Shown here: piece by piece, positions 16,442-25,653 of the stretch
Layout of the letters: each line of letters opens with the position of its first letter
Numbering within the stretch: position 1 is the stretch's first letter
Source of the DNA: Erysipelotrichaceae bacterium
GTDB lineage: Bacteria; Bacillota_I; Bacilli_A; Erysipelotrichales; Erysipelotrichaceae
Length of the DNA stretch: 64,000 bases
NCBI GenBank assembly: GCA_030694975.1
Contig: JAUYTU010000008.1
Location: 22,966-86,965 of the forward strand
Reading direction: 5' to 3'
Notes under the pieces: generated by a model
Databases searched by the model: none
The model's input: the letters and a program-made list of their open reading frames with translations, nothing else
Told to the model about the DNA's origin: nothing
Translations under genes and position numbers: made by a program

Positions 16442-17362
16442 ATGCCAGGAGATTTTATTGGGATTTTCATCTTATTGTTTGTTTTATTCTTATTAATCAT
16501 CGTACTTACGTACACGATTCGGATCATTCCGCAATCAAACGCTTATGTCGTTGAAAGACTTGGTGCATATAACCGTACATTAAATCGAGGATTGCACTTT
16601 GTCGTTCCGATCATTGACCGTGTAGCATCAAAAGTAACATTAAAAGAAAACGTATTTGACTTTGCTCCTCAACCGGTTATTACCAAGGACAACGTCACAA
16701 TGATGATTGACACCGTCGTTTATTTCTTTATATCCGATCCGAAACTGTATACCTATGGTGTACACAATCCGGTTTCCGCCATTGAAAACTTAAGCGCAAC
16801 GACCTTGCGTAACATTATCGGGGAACTGGAGTTGGATGAAACCTTGACATCCAGGGAAATCATCAACTCGAAGATGCGCGTTATTCTTGATGAAGCAACC
16901 GATCCATGGGGCATTAAAGTTAACCGTGTTGAAGTTAAGAACATTATCCCGCCTCGTGACATTCAAGACGCAATGGAAAAACAAATGCGTGCTGAACGTG
17001 AACGTCGCAGTGCAATCTTAAAAGCTGAAGGTGAGAAGCGTTCTGTGATTCTTGTTGCCGAAGGTGAAAAAGAATCGGTCGTTCTTCGCGCTCAAGCGAA
17101 AAAAGAAGCATTGCTTACAGAAGCTGAAGGTGAAGCGCAAGCCATTGAACGTATTTATAAAGCTCAAGCACTTGGTGTTGAACTGCTTAAAAAAGCAGCA
17201 CCGGATCAAGCTTATCTGACATTACGCGGATATGAAACTTTCGAAAGAGTGGCGAATGGCCAAGCAACGAAAATCATCATTCCTTCCGATTTACAAAATA
17301 TGGCCGGCTTACTTGCAAGCGTAAAAGCTTTGGTTGAACCGGACAAAGAAGATAAGAAGTAG
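16442..17362 (+). CDS. SPFH/stomatin-like protein (QmcA type)
   Basis: The 306-residue protein has one N-terminal membrane helix (6-28), an SPFH domain (PQSNAYVVERLGAYNRTLNRGLHFVVP, VITKDNVTMMIDTVVYF, NPVSAIENLSATTLRNIIGELELDETLTSRE) and a long Ala/Glu-rich coiled coil (205-260) with repeated AEGE. It oligomerises at the membrane and scaffolds or protects membrane proteins. It ends the three-gene unit and is followed by a strong terminator. Confidence 0.95.
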   Translation: MPGDFIGIFILLFVLFLLIIVLTYTIRIIPQSNAYVVERLGAYNRTLNRGLHFVVPIIDRVASKVTLKENVFDFAPQPVITKDNVTMMIDTVVYFFISDPKLYTYGVHNPVSAIENLSATTLRNIIGELELDETLTSREIINSKMRVILDEATDPWGIKVNRVEVKNIIPPRDIQDAMEKQMRAERERRSAILKAEGEKRSVILVAEGEKESVVLRAQAKKEALLTEAEGEAQAIERIYKAQALGVELLKKAAPDQAYLTLRGYETFERVANGQATKIIIPSDLQNMAGLLASVKALVEPDKEDKK

Positions 17363-17374
17363 TAGAATAGCACG

Positions 17375-17398
17375 AAAGCCGCAAGTTGCGGCTTTTTT
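17375..17398 (+). terminator. Terminator of the NfeD-SPFH unit
   Basis: AAAGCCGCAA, one base, TTGCGGCTTT then T's; it may also work in reverse for the converging kinase gene. Confidence 0.88.
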
Positions 17399-18743
17399 AC
17401 TTTTTACTGGATTTCCGTGTTCTTTTCTGAGTTATTTTAAAGATCACACCCTTTTCAACATTGAATGCGCTGGGAACAAATCCATAAGCGGTTACTACTT
17501 TATGAACAATTGCCAAACCTAATCCGAACTGACCGTCATTTCCCTTTTCGTATGCCTTGAATAACTTAGATATTCGATCATCCGTCATCGGTGGCCCGTC
17601 ATTGTAAACTGATAATTCATGTTCGTTGAGCATAATAATAATCCTGCTCTTTGCATAGCGTATGGCATTATCCAACAAATTCTCCACGACAACCCGCCAG
17701 GGCTCCATTGAACCGGTGTAGTTGACATGTTGTAAATTAGTATCAATCTTTATTTCCGGACGAATGACTTTGAGAGACAAAATCGCTTTTGACACAACAT
17801 CCATCATATCAATCTCACCCACTTCAACACCTTCACTCGCCAAATATCCCAAGCGATTTAACAAAAGCAAACTCTGAACCTTTTTCTCCAAACGATTTGC
17901 ATGTTCAATGATCACATCAACACTTTTTTCGAGCGTTTCATAGGGATAGACGCCATCCTTTATGCTTTCCCCATACGACTTAATGGTAGCAATCGGCGTC
18001 TTTAAGTCATGAGAAATATTCTGAATCATCTCTTCTTTCAATTGTTCCGAACGCTTGATTTCCACCTGCATTGCAACCAACGCGGAAGCGACCTCTCCGA
18101 TTTCATCTTTTCGATCGACCTTAAGTTCCGCATACTCACCATTTCTGATTTTCTCAATATAAGAGCGAATCTGATTCAACGGGTGAATCAAGTAGGCAAC
18201 CCATATCATCAAAAGGAAAAACAGAACACTGACAACAATGACCATTATGTTAACGACACTGTTTAATAACGTCGTTTTAAACTCGTCGCGATAGGAACTG
18301 GAAATGGTCGATGCAATGGCCGTTGTCATATTAATACGGGATATCGTATAAAGAATCTTCTGATTATCAATTGAAGAAATATAATCGCGGTTATTAATCT
18401 GCTGACTATAAGCATTTTGCCTTAGTTCTTCAATCAAATCATCGGAAAGCGATTCAACGTTTGAACTTGCCATAATCGTGCCGTCATTACTGAAAATTAT
18501 GTGAACAATGTTTGGATCATTTCCACCATACAATGCATCCGTGGGCAAACTCAATCGATAATTATAAACGATGTTCGCTTGAGTCCTTCGTATGATTCCG
18601 TACATCTGACTGCGTACAAATCCGTCGATATTCCAAGAAAGAAACATAAAGAAAAATGACACAAAAAATACAATGAAAAGAAAGACGATCCCAAACAATT
18701 GTTGAGTCAGCGAGAACTCCTTATACAATCCACGAAATTTCAT
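17397..18743 (-). CDS. Sensor histidine kinase
   Basis: The 448-residue protein has a membrane helix at 14-38, an extracytoplasmic domain to about 160, a second helix (165-190), HAMP, HisKA with the phospho-acceptor in NISHDLKTPIATIKSYGESI, and an HATPase with ENLLDNAIRYA and GQFGLGLAIVHKVV. The ATP lid is short. It shares one base with the stop of its response regulator (TGATG). The SHDLKTPL-type H box and the domain set resemble envelope-stress or antimicrobial-peptide kinases, but the signal is unknown. Confidence 0.93.
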   Translation of the reverse strand: MKFRGLYKEFSLTQQLFGIVFLFIVFFVSFFFMFLSWNIDGFVRSQMYGIIRRTQANIVYNYRLSLPTDALYGGNDPNIVHIIFSNDGTIMASSNVESLSDDLIEELRQNAYSQQINNRDYISSIDNQKILYTISRINMTTAIASTISSSYRDEFKTTLLNSVVNIMVIVVSVLFFLLMIWVAYLIHPLNQIRSYIEKIRNGEYAELKVDRKDEIGEVASALVAMQVEIKRSEQLKEEMIQNISHDLKTPIATIKSYGESIKDGVYPYETLEKSVDVIIEHANRLEKKVQSLLLLNRLGYLASEGVEVGEIDMMDVVSKAILSLKVIRPEIKIDTNLQHVNYTGSMEPWRVVVENLLDNAIRYAKSRIIIMLNEHELSVYNDGPPMTDDRISKLFKAYEKGNDGQFGLGLAIVHKVVTAYGFVPSAFNVEKGVIFKITQKRTRKSSKK

Positions 18744-19402
18744 CAGCCCAACCGATATCCAAATCCATAAATCGTATGAATGCTCAGATTCGGCATCTTT
18801 CTGCGTAACCGACGCAACGTATCATCAACGACGCGATCAGATCCGTAATAATTCGCTTCCCATACCTTTGTCAAAATTTGTTCTCGAGAAAAAGCTGTTC
18901 CTTTATTTTTTATAAAAAGCATTAACAAGTCAAATTCCTTTGTGGTAAGCTCCAGCTCATTTCCAACGTCAAAAACCTTGCGCTGAGTCTCATCAATATC
19001 ATAACCATCAATATTGACCCGAACAATCTCATCCTTATACACTCTGCGCATAATGTTGTTTACCCTTAACACCAGTTCCTTAGGTGAAAATGGCTTGGTA
19101 ATGTAATCATCACTGCCCTTTTCAAGTCCTATGATGCGATCAAACTCTTTGTCACGAGCAGACATGAAGATAACCGGAACTCCAGGAGACAGAATTTTTA
19201 TGGCTTCAATCAAATCAAATCCACTGCGATCATCGAGCATTATATCCAATATCCACAGTGAAACATCGTCATCACCGACATGCATGGCCGCCTGATCATA
19301 GGTCAGATAAGAGCGCACCTCATAGTTCTCTTTCTCAAGATAGCGCTTTACCAGTTCATTTAAATCTTTTTCATCTTCAACGACACACAAAACTCGTTTC
19401 AT
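18743..19402 (-). CDS. OmpR-family response regulator
   Basis: A 219-residue regulator with receiver residues VVEDE, phospho-acceptor Asp in LWILDIMLDDRSG and Lys in ITKPFSPKEL, then a winged helix (ELTTKEFDLLMLFIKNKG, SREQILTKVWEANYYG, VDDTLRRLRRKM, IYGFGYRL). The ATG at 19402 has AGAGGTGA upstream; a 13-residue longer frame lacks a ribosome site. It is encoded just before its kinase. Confidence 0.93.
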   Translation of the reverse strand: MKRVLCVVEDEKDLNELVKRYLEKENYEVRSYLTYDQAAMHVGDDDVSLWILDIMLDDRSGFDLIEAIKILSPGVPVIFMSARDKEFDRIIGLEKGSDDYITKPFSPKELVLRVNNIMRRVYKDEIVRVNIDGYDIDETQRKVFDVGNELELTTKEFDLLMLFIKNKGTAFSREQILTKVWEANYYGSDRVVDDTLRRLRRKMPNLSIHTIYGFGYRLG

Positions 19403-19575
19403 AGCGTCACCTCTTTGCCTTATCATACCAAAAGAAAGCACAATTTTAAAGAAAGAATACTGGTGGTTATTACTTTAACGAAAAATAAAGAATAATAAAA
19501 AATTGTAAATTAGCAAGATTACTAAACAAACCAATGCAAATACAATTTAAGTATCGCAGATATTTTTTAAGTATT

Positions 19576-19897
19576 TACGGGACTTTTAGAAATGTACGAG
19601 CTATACGGAAGTTTTAGATTTTCTAGAATTCTTTTTTGCAGGTTATACCGGAAGTTTTAGATAAATAAAAAGGATAAGACCCTAACGATTAATACTATAA
19701 AATTTTTGATCAGAAACGTAGCTGGATAAAGCTATTTTGATCACTTGCGTAGGATAATCATTTGCTGTATTAATACGAAAAAAAGGAACCATGACAACTT
19801 TCGCGCCATAACTCCTCCATGTTTCTAAAAGTCCCGTAAAGCTAACATCTAGAACTTCCGCAATGCTTACAACTTATTTTCTAAAAGTTCTGTAAAG
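19576..19897. mobile_element. Transposase-less element with multiple inverted end repeats
   Basis: Six related motifs lie in a 530-base gene-free gap. Three face right: 19576-19593 (TACGGGACTTTTAGAAAT), 19604-19620 (TACGGAAGTTTTAGATT) and 19645-19662. Three are inverted: 19822-19839, 19846-19861 and 19877-19895. The copies at 19575-19592 and 19822-19839 are exact inverted complements over about 18 bases. Multiple short repeats at each end, pointing inward, are what IS21-like and Tn7-like elements carry. Only about 160 bases lie between the sets, with no open frame, so this would be a collapsed or non-autonomous remnant. Confidence 0.55.
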
Positions 19898-19937
19898 ATC
19901 TATATTTTTATTTGACATAAACTTAAAATATCAGAAA

Positions 19938-21170
19938 TCAAAGCATCCCTTCAACCTTTGTGGTCCTATCTAAAATATTATTTATATATGCCAAAACAAC
20001 TCCATAATTGGTGATTGGGACACCGTGCCGTTTCGCCAAACTGATACGAGATAACATAGTCTTTCGATTTATCATACACGACCCGCAATGAATGATTAAG
20101 TCGAAACCATGCAAATCTTCTTGAAAATCATGTCCCATACTAAATATATACTCAAAACTCTTTCCTGTACTTCTATTAAGTAGGCTTGGAATTTTAACTC
20201 GACCAATATCTTCATGAGTGTGATTATGAGTGCAGCTTTCTGATATTAATATTCTCGCACCGTCCTTTAAACTTGAAATCACTTTCGATCCTTCAATGAA
20301 TGTACTTAAATCACCTTTATGCCGAGCGAACAATATTGAGAAAGAGGTTAGGGGAATATCTTGCGGCACGATTTGACTAACCAAGTCAAACGCCTGCGAA
20401 TCAGTGATAACCAAATCAATATGTTTCAACTCTTTAATTGCTTGTTCTAACTCCGTCTCCCGCACAACATGAACTTTTATTCCATGATCCAAACAATCTC
20501 GAATTACTTGAACTTGGGGCAATATAATTCGACCTTTTGGCGCTTCTGAATCAACCGGCACTACAAGAACTGCAGTGCCCCCATAGGAAAGTAAATCACC
20601 TATGATCGACGGGTCTTCCTCAATCGTCATTAATTCGTTTATCATCACATTTTTCAAGTGATGGATGCTATTCATATCATTAGCAGAAACAAAAACTGCT
20701 TTCGGAAATTTAGAACGCATGCTATTTAGTAGATCTTCGCCTGCTTGATCGATTTTATTAAAGACGATTAAATACGGCACATTAAGTACTTTAAGTTGAT
20801 ACAGAGTCTCCACATGATGATTCTCGTCAAAATCATCAATTGAATGTACAAGAAGCGCATAATCAGCCCTTTGCAATACTTTTTTGGATTTTTGTACTCT
20901 TAATCTTCCAAGCCCACCTTCATCATCCAAGCCAGCTGTATCTATGAAAACTACAGGTCCTAATGGTAGAAACTCCATGGATTTTAACACGGGATCTGTA
21001 GTGGTCCCTCTTATGCTAGAAACTATGGCCACTTCTTGTCCAACTATAGCATTTAGAAGGGATGATTTCCCAACATTGCATCTACCCATGATTACTATGT
21101 GCTTGCGATTTCCGCTCGGAGTACTATTCAGATTTAGTTCGAGTTCCTTCTGTTTATTATTAATTGTCAT
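19938..21170 (-). CDS. hydF: [FeFe]-hydrogenase maturation GTPase HydF
   Basis: HydF is the scaffold on which the 2Fe subcluster is built before delivery to HydA. The 410-residue protein has an N-terminal Era-like GTPase (GRCNVGKSSLLNAI, RGTTTDP, DTAGLDD, NKID), a middle dimerisation domain, and the C-terminal [4Fe-4S] site with CTHNHTHEDIG and, about 47 residues later, HCGSC. The ATG at 21170 has GAGG 7 bases upstream. It is the last gene of the hydE-hydG-hydF run. Confidence 0.96.
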   Translation of the reverse strand: MTINNKQKELELNLNSTPSGNRKHIVIMGRCNVGKSSLLNAIVGQEVAIVSSIRGTTTDPVLKSMEFLPLGPVVFIDTAGLDDEGGLGRLRVQKSKKVLQRADYALLVHSIDDFDENHHVETLYQLKVLNVPYLIVFNKIDQAGEDLLNSMRSKFPKAVFVSANDMNSIHHLKNVMINELMTIEEDPSIIGDLLSYGGTAVLVVPVDSEAPKGRIILPQVQVIRDCLDHGIKVHVVRETELEQAIKELKHIDLVITDSQAFDLVSQIVPQDIPLTSFSILFARHKGDLSTFIEGSKVISSLKDGARILISESCTHNHTHEDIGRVKIPSLLNRSTGKSFEYIFSMGHDFQEDLHGFDLIIHCGSCMINRKTMLSRISLAKRHGVPITNYGVVLAYINNILDRTTKVEGML

Positions 21171-21214
21171 CACAATTCCTCTTTCATAAGATAAGATCAA
21201 AATCAACTATGACT

Positions 21215-22621
21215 TCACAAATACAAATCTCTATCTCCGTTTTGAATCCGCTCTAAACTTCTAAGTGTAATTTCTCGAATGTCTTTGCGCTCAATTTTCG
21301 CTACTGCGTCAAATATAGTCTTCTTTCCTAAATCTATTAACTCAGCATCTCCATAATCCAGAAGAAACTCCATTAAGGTCATCAGCGCATTGGGTTGACA
21401 TACATTTGCAATCTGACCACTCTTTGCTAGTCGCATAAATCGATCTCCAGTTCTATTTGATCGATAGCATGCAGTGCAATAACTCGGAAGAAACCCCTGC
21501 TTTAACAAACTCCTGATCACATCCATGGGAGAACGATTGTCGCTACCCTCAAATTGCGGAACTGACTTTTTATCATTATGCTCACTATAACCACCGACCC
21601 CAGTCTGCGAACCCGAACTAATTTGAGAGATGCCGTAATTGATAACTTCCTCACGTATTTCCGGTGATTCCCTGGTGGATAAAATAATACCTGTAAATGG
21701 TAAGGTCAAACGCAAAACAGAAACAATTTTCTTGAAATCATCATCAGTGATCAAATAATCAAAATGCTCCAGGGACATGCCTTCAGCTTTTTTCAGTCGT
21801 GGGACAGAAACTGTGTGAAATCCAACATTAAATCGTTCTTCGAGATGCTCGTTATGCAAAATCAGCCCTAGAACTTCAAATCGAAAATCATATAATCCGA
21901 ATAAAACACCTCCTCCCACATCATCGATCCCTGCATCCATGGCGCGATCAAATGCATTTAAGTGAAAATTGAATTCACCTTTTAGGCTATTGGCATGTAC
22001 CTTTTGATAGGTATGTCTATGATATGTCTCTTGAAAAAGAATATAAGTTCCAATGTTGGCTTCCTTAAGTAATCGATAATCCTCTGAACTCGTTGCTGCT
22101 AAATTTACATTGACTCGACGAATGGCTCCCTTTTCAGATTTCGTATTGTATATCGTTTCTATAGCTTCAAGTACATACTCAATTGGTGTATTCTTCGGAT
22201 CTTCCCCCAACTCAAGAGCAATTCTTTTGTGACCCATAGCCTCAAGATATTTTACTTCACTTTCGATTTCTTTTTTATTCAATTTCCTTCGTTCGAAATT
22301 GTTTGAATTTTTGTATCCGCAATAAGTGCAATTGTTTACACAATAATTACTAATGTACAAAGGTGCAAACATAACTACACGATTACCATAGATTTTCTGC
22401 TTAATTCTACCTGCAGCAGCATATATCTCTTTTAGTAATTGTCCTTCATTCACTTGAATCAAAGCTGCCGCTTCCTCATGAGAAAGTCCTTGCAATAATT
22501 CTGCTTTTCTAATAATCTCGCGAACTTTATCTTCTGAGACCTCTCGGTTCGACTCAAGCAACCTCTCAATATAATCTTGATTAATGAAATCAATATTGTT
22601 GGTTTGATTTATTAAATTCAT
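21215..22621 (-). CDS. hydG: [FeFe]-hydrogenase maturase HydG (radical SAM)
   Basis: HydG cleaves tyrosine and makes the CO and CN ligands of the H cluster. The 468-residue protein has the radical SAM CVNNCTYC motif, the ThiH-like barrel (EDPKNTPIEYVLEAIETIY, ATSSEDYRLLKEANIGTYILFQETYH) and the C-terminal second-cluster motif CTACYRSNRTGDRFMRLAKSG...NVC that distinguishes it from ThiH. The start at 22621 has GAGGAG 6 bases upstream and lies inside the end of hydE, a 32-base overlap. Confidence 0.97.
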   Translation of the reverse strand: MNLINQTNNIDFINQDYIERLLESNREVSEDKVREIIRKAELLQGLSHEEAAALIQVNEGQLLKEIYAAAGRIKQKIYGNRVVMFAPLYISNYCVNNCTYCGYKNSNNFERRKLNKKEIESEVKYLEAMGHKRIALELGEDPKNTPIEYVLEAIETIYNTKSEKGAIRRVNVNLAATSSEDYRLLKEANIGTYILFQETYHRHTYQKVHANSLKGEFNFHLNAFDRAMDAGIDDVGGGVLFGLYDFRFEVLGLILHNEHLEERFNVGFHTVSVPRLKKAEGMSLEHFDYLITDDDFKKIVSVLRLTLPFTGIILSTRESPEIREEVINYGISQISSGSQTGVGGYSEHNDKKSVPQFEGSDNRSPMDVIRSLLKQGFLPSYCTACYRSNRTGDRFMRLAKSGQIANVCQPNALMTLMEFLLDYGDAELIDLGKKTIFDAVAKIERKDIREITLRSLERIQNGDRDLYL

Positions 22622-23651
22622 AATGGTCTCCTCTCGACATATTGACTTCATAACCTATATTTTTAATACGCATTTCGATGCACCCTCTACAGTGTGTCAC
22701 ATCGTCATTAACACAAATTTTATTCTGATAAATCTCATAATTCTGCTTAGCATCTATTGGCGATAAATTTGGCATTACGATATTTGCTCCTGCCTTTATA
22801 GCTCTCTCTCTTCCATAACGATCCAATGTTCCCATGGCAGTAGTAGCAGGAAGTAATGCGTCCGGCACCATCAGGCGAGTTAAAGATATCATGGTTAAAG
22901 ATAAATCAATCGTGTTTTTAGTCGCATTGGCTAGTGGAGTATCTGAATGCGGAATGAAAGGTCCTATTCCAATCATATGTGGTTTGAGTTCGTAAAGAAA
23001 TCTTAAATCCATAACCAAATCCTCGTGAGTCTGTCCGGGCAGGCCTACCATAAAACCAGCTCCAACCTGATATCCAATCTCTTTTAAGTCATGAAGGCAT
23101 CTTTTACGATTTTCTAATGACATACCCACGTGCAGTGATTCATATAAAGATGGGGATGCTGTTTCATGCCTTAATAAATAACGATTTACTCCAGCATCAT
23201 ATAATCTTTTGTAACTTTCTCGACTTCGCTCCCCCACAGATAGTGTCAAAGCAACTTCTGGAAACTTATTTTTGATCGTACGAACATATTCCTCTAGTCG
23301 ATCATCATTAAACCAAGGGTCTTCTCCTCCCTGCAATACGAAAGTCCGAAAACCTAAATCATATCCTTTTTCACAACAATCTAAGATTTGCTCCAATTTC
23401 ATTCGGTATCGAGTGATTTTTGTATTTGACTTTCTCAATCCACAATAAGCGCAATCTTGCTGACAGAAGTTGGTAAACTCAATCAATCCTCGCATATATA
23501 TTTGGTTATCATAAAACTGCCGGCGCTTCTCATCGGCTTTTCTACTTAAGTAATCAAATGTATTTGCATCCATATTGTCAAGAATGTATAGCAAATCACC
23601 ATCAGGTAAATTCTGAAACTCAAACAATGTATCGATAAGTTCCTTAATCAT
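22590..23651 (-). CDS. hydE: [FeFe]-hydrogenase maturase HydE (radical SAM)
   Basis: HydE works on the dithiolate-bridged diiron precursor together with HydG and HydF. The 353 residues include CQQDCAYCGLRKSN (radical SAM CxxxCxxC), LQGGEDPWFNDD, YLLRHETASPSLYESLH and GFMVGLPGQTHEDLVMDL. A 200-base leader with its own promoter and terminator-like hairpin precedes it. It is translationally coupled to hydG. Confidence 0.96.
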   Translation of the reverse strand: MIKELIDTLFEFQNLPDGDLLYILDNMDANTFDYLSRKADEKRRQFYDNQIYMRGLIEFTNFCQQDCAYCGLRKSNTKITRYRMKLEQILDCCEKGYDLGFRTFVLQGGEDPWFNDDRLEEYVRTIKNKFPEVALTLSVGERSRESYKRLYDAGVNRYLLRHETASPSLYESLHVGMSLENRKRCLHDLKEIGYQVGAGFMVGLPGQTHEDLVMDLRFLYELKPHMIGIGPFIPHSDTPLANATKNTIDLSLTMISLTRLMVPDALLPATTAMGTLDRYGRERAIKAGANIVMPNLSPIDAKQNYEIYQNKICVNDDVTHCRGCIEMRIKNIGYEVNMSRGDHYEFNKSNQQY

Positions 23652-23671
23652 TTCTTGTACTTCCTTCCATA

Positions 23672-23706
23672 AAAAACAACTGCTCTTAATGTACCATTAA
23701 AAGCAG
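23672..23706 (-). terminator. Terminator-like hairpin in the hydE leader
   Basis: On the minus strand ACTGCT(T)TTAATG, GTA-type loop, CATTAA(G)AGCAGT, then TGTTTTTT, ending 20 bases before hydE. Because a promoter lies upstream and the gene downstream, it would act as an attenuator. Confidence 0.7.
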
Positions 23707-23849
23707 TCGAATATCATAGATATAAAGGCAAATTCTTGCCAAACCACTATAGATATATTCTGCCTTTGGAATCAGACGTATCTTTTTCATCAGGAGCAAA
23801 AGAATCATGTGGTTACAAGAGGTAAAATCTCATTACATCACACTATCTT
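23707..23849 (-). ncRNA. Structured 5' leader of hydE-hydG-hydF, type unknown
   Basis: Between the promoter start (near 23849) and the attenuator hairpin the leader has alternative stems: GAATATATC with GATATTC, AAAGGCA with TGCCTTT, and GGCAA with TTGCC. They overlap and exclude one another, as in riboswitch-type attenuation. It does not match SAM, FMN, TPP, Moco, NiCo or c-di-GMP aptamers as far as I can recall. Confidence 0.45.
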
Positions 23850-23855
23850 GTTAAA

Positions 23856-23884
23856 ATATTATCATACAAGAATACAATAGTCAA
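23856..23884 (-). promoter_or_regulatory. Promoter upstream of hydE
   Basis: TTGACT, 17-base spacer, TAATAT on the minus strand, immediately after the TM1266-like gene. The hyd genes can be transcribed separately from that gene. Confidence 0.75.
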
Positions 23885-23888
23885 CATA

Positions 23889-24158
23889 CTACTCAATAGG
23901 AAAATTGACCCACTCTTTTTTAGATATAGCTGTTTTTATCGAAACATTAGGAATTAATCCAAGTTTTCCTGTCAAACCGTTAATCTCATCAAGTTTTCCG
24001 ACAACAATAATTGAAATGATTGAAATTTCGGCTTCTGAAAAAGGGATCCCCATCCTTCCCCGAATAATTCCTTTATACTCTGCAATCGTTTCATTAAATC
24101 GTACGTTTGACTCTTTTGGATCCTCAAGAATAGCACCAATTACTGCAATACGTTTCAT
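23889..24158 (-). CDS. TM1266-family iron-only hydrogenase system regulator (putative)
   Basis: The 89-residue protein has the ACT-like pattern of the TM1266 family: MKRIAVIGAILEDP, NETIAEYKGIIRGRMGIPF, ISIISIIVVGKLDEINGLTGKLG. Members are encoded next to [FeFe]-hydrogenase maturation genes and are annotated as system regulators, although no mechanism is established. They are homologous to small-ligand-binding ACT domains. GGAGG precedes the ATG at 24158. Confidence 0.9.
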   Translation of the reverse strand: MKRIAVIGAILEDPKESNVRFNETIAEYKGIIRGRMGIPFSEAEISIISIIVVGKLDEINGLTGKLGLIPNVSIKTAISKKEWVNFPIE

Positions 24159-24305
24159 CACATTAACCTCCAAACAAATTGAAACCAGTAACAAGCAGAC
24201 TTCATAAGCTTTTCATCAAATAAGTAAATGTTGTATGCACACTATTAACTCTTATTATAAAATTAATCAAATTCTACCCTTTTTCCTAAGCATAGCATAG
24301 TCAAT

Positions 24306-25640
24306 TTACAGGTTTTTGCTAATTATAATATTAATTACTTGATCGACAAGTAATTCACATAACTCTTCATTTTGTGCTTCGACCATCACACGCACCAACG
24401 GCTCAGTCCCAGAAGGACGAACCAAAATACGTCCGTTACCATGCAACTCTTCCTCAAGTATCCGGATTTTCTCCTTTAATTGCACATCTTCCATCACTGC
24501 TTTTTTGTCTTTGACACGTACATTTTTCAATAATTGTGGAAATATAGCAACAGGCGCAGTCAGTGTGGCCAGTGACTGACCGGTATCCGCCATAACTTCT
24601 AACAGTTTCATGGCTGTCAACAAACCGTCGCCGGTAGTCGCATGATCTTTAAATATAATATGACCGGACTGCTCACCGCCCAATTTAACATCTTGTAAAA
24701 GCATCTGTTCATAAACATATTTATCGCCGACTTGCGTCTGAATGAAATGGATGTCTTCCTTTTGTAAAGCTTTGTACAACCCGAGATTCGACATGACCGT
24801 TGTAACGATCGAGTTTTTATTCAAACCGCGATACTTCTTTAAATGTAATCCGCAAGCATACAATATCTTATCACCATCAATCAGATTACCGAATTCATCA
24901 ACAGCGATCAATCGGTCAGCATCTCCGTCAAAAGCAAAACCTACGTCCGCTTGTGACTCTACAACTGCTTTTTGTAAATGTCCCGGATGGGTAGATCCGC
25001 ACTCTGTGTTGATATTAATTCCATCCGGAGTGTTGTGCAATGCGATAACATCACAACCCATTCGGTTTAACATTCTTTCAGCTGTGGCTACAGCCGAACC
25101 ATTGGCACAATCAATCACTACACGCTTGTTTTGACAATCAAAATCAAACAACGTTGCCATCCAGTTCAAGTAGAGGTTCAACCCTTCGGTATAGTCAAAC
25201 AACTGACCGATTTGCCCGTCATGAACCAATGGAATCGTAGTCTCACCATCGATATATCGCTCAATCTCCGCTTCGATTAAAGCAGACAGCTTACTTCCTT
25301 TTGAATCAAAAACTTTAATACCATTATCATAATACGGATTGTGTGATGCTGAGATCATGACTCCGCAATCAAATCCTTCACTTTTTACCAAATAAGCAAT
25401 CGCCGGAGTCGGAGCAACCCTGAGCGTATAAACATCACATCCGGCAGCGGTTGCTCCTGCCGTAATTGCTGCCTCAAACATGGTTGATGAAATCCGGGTA
25501 TCACGCCCAATCAATATTTTCCCCTTCGATTTTCGCGAAAATAAGTAACCTAAATAACTACCTACCGCAAAAGCAGTTTGTACAGTAAGCGTTTCATTCG
25601 CTTTTCCGCGAATTCCGTCAGTTCCAAAGTATTTCCCCAC
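24306..25640 (-). CDS. glmM: Phosphoglucosamine mutase
   Basis: GlmM converts glucosamine-6-phosphate to glucosamine-1-phosphate for peptidoglycan synthesis. The 444-residue protein has GKYFGTDGIRG at its start, the phosphoserine loop GVMISASHNPYYDNGIK, the metal loop DGDADRL, GEQSGHII and the phosphate-binding RPSGTEPLVRVMVEA. The start is GTG at 25640 with AAGGAG 7 bases upstream; it gives the usual N-terminus. It is third in the cdaA-cdaR-glmM operon, an arrangement conserved in Bacillota, where GlmM binds and inhibits CdaA. Confidence 0.97.
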   Translation of the reverse strand: MGKYFGTDGIRGKANETLTVQTAFAVGSYLGYLFSRKSKGKILIGRDTRISSTMFEAAITAGATAAGCDVYTLRVAPTPAIAYLVKSEGFDCGVMISASHNPYYDNGIKVFDSKGSKLSALIEAEIERYIDGETTIPLVHDGQIGQLFDYTEGLNLYLNWMATLFDFDCQNKRVVIDCANGSAVATAERMLNRMGCDVIALHNTPDGININTECGSTHPGHLQKAVVESQADVGFAFDGDADRLIAVDEFGNLIDGDKILYACGLHLKKYRGLNKNSIVTTVMSNLGLYKALQKEDIHFIQTQVGDKYVYEQMLLQDVKLGGEQSGHIIFKDHATTGDGLLTAMKLLEVMADTGQSLATLTAPVAIFPQLLKNVRVKDKKAVMEDVQLKEKIRILEEELHGNGRILVRPSGTEPLVRVMVEAQNEELCELLVDQVINIIISKNL

Positions 25641-25653
25641 AAGCAATCTCCTT

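Noticed and set aside
19576..19897. CRISPR array
   Set aside because: The repeats are short, degenerate and occur in both orientations with uneven spacing; there are no cas genes.
23707..23849. Known riboswitch classes in the hydE leader
   Set aside because: No conserved core of SAM, FMN, TPP, cobalamin, Moco, NiCo or c-di-GMP-I could be aligned by eye.
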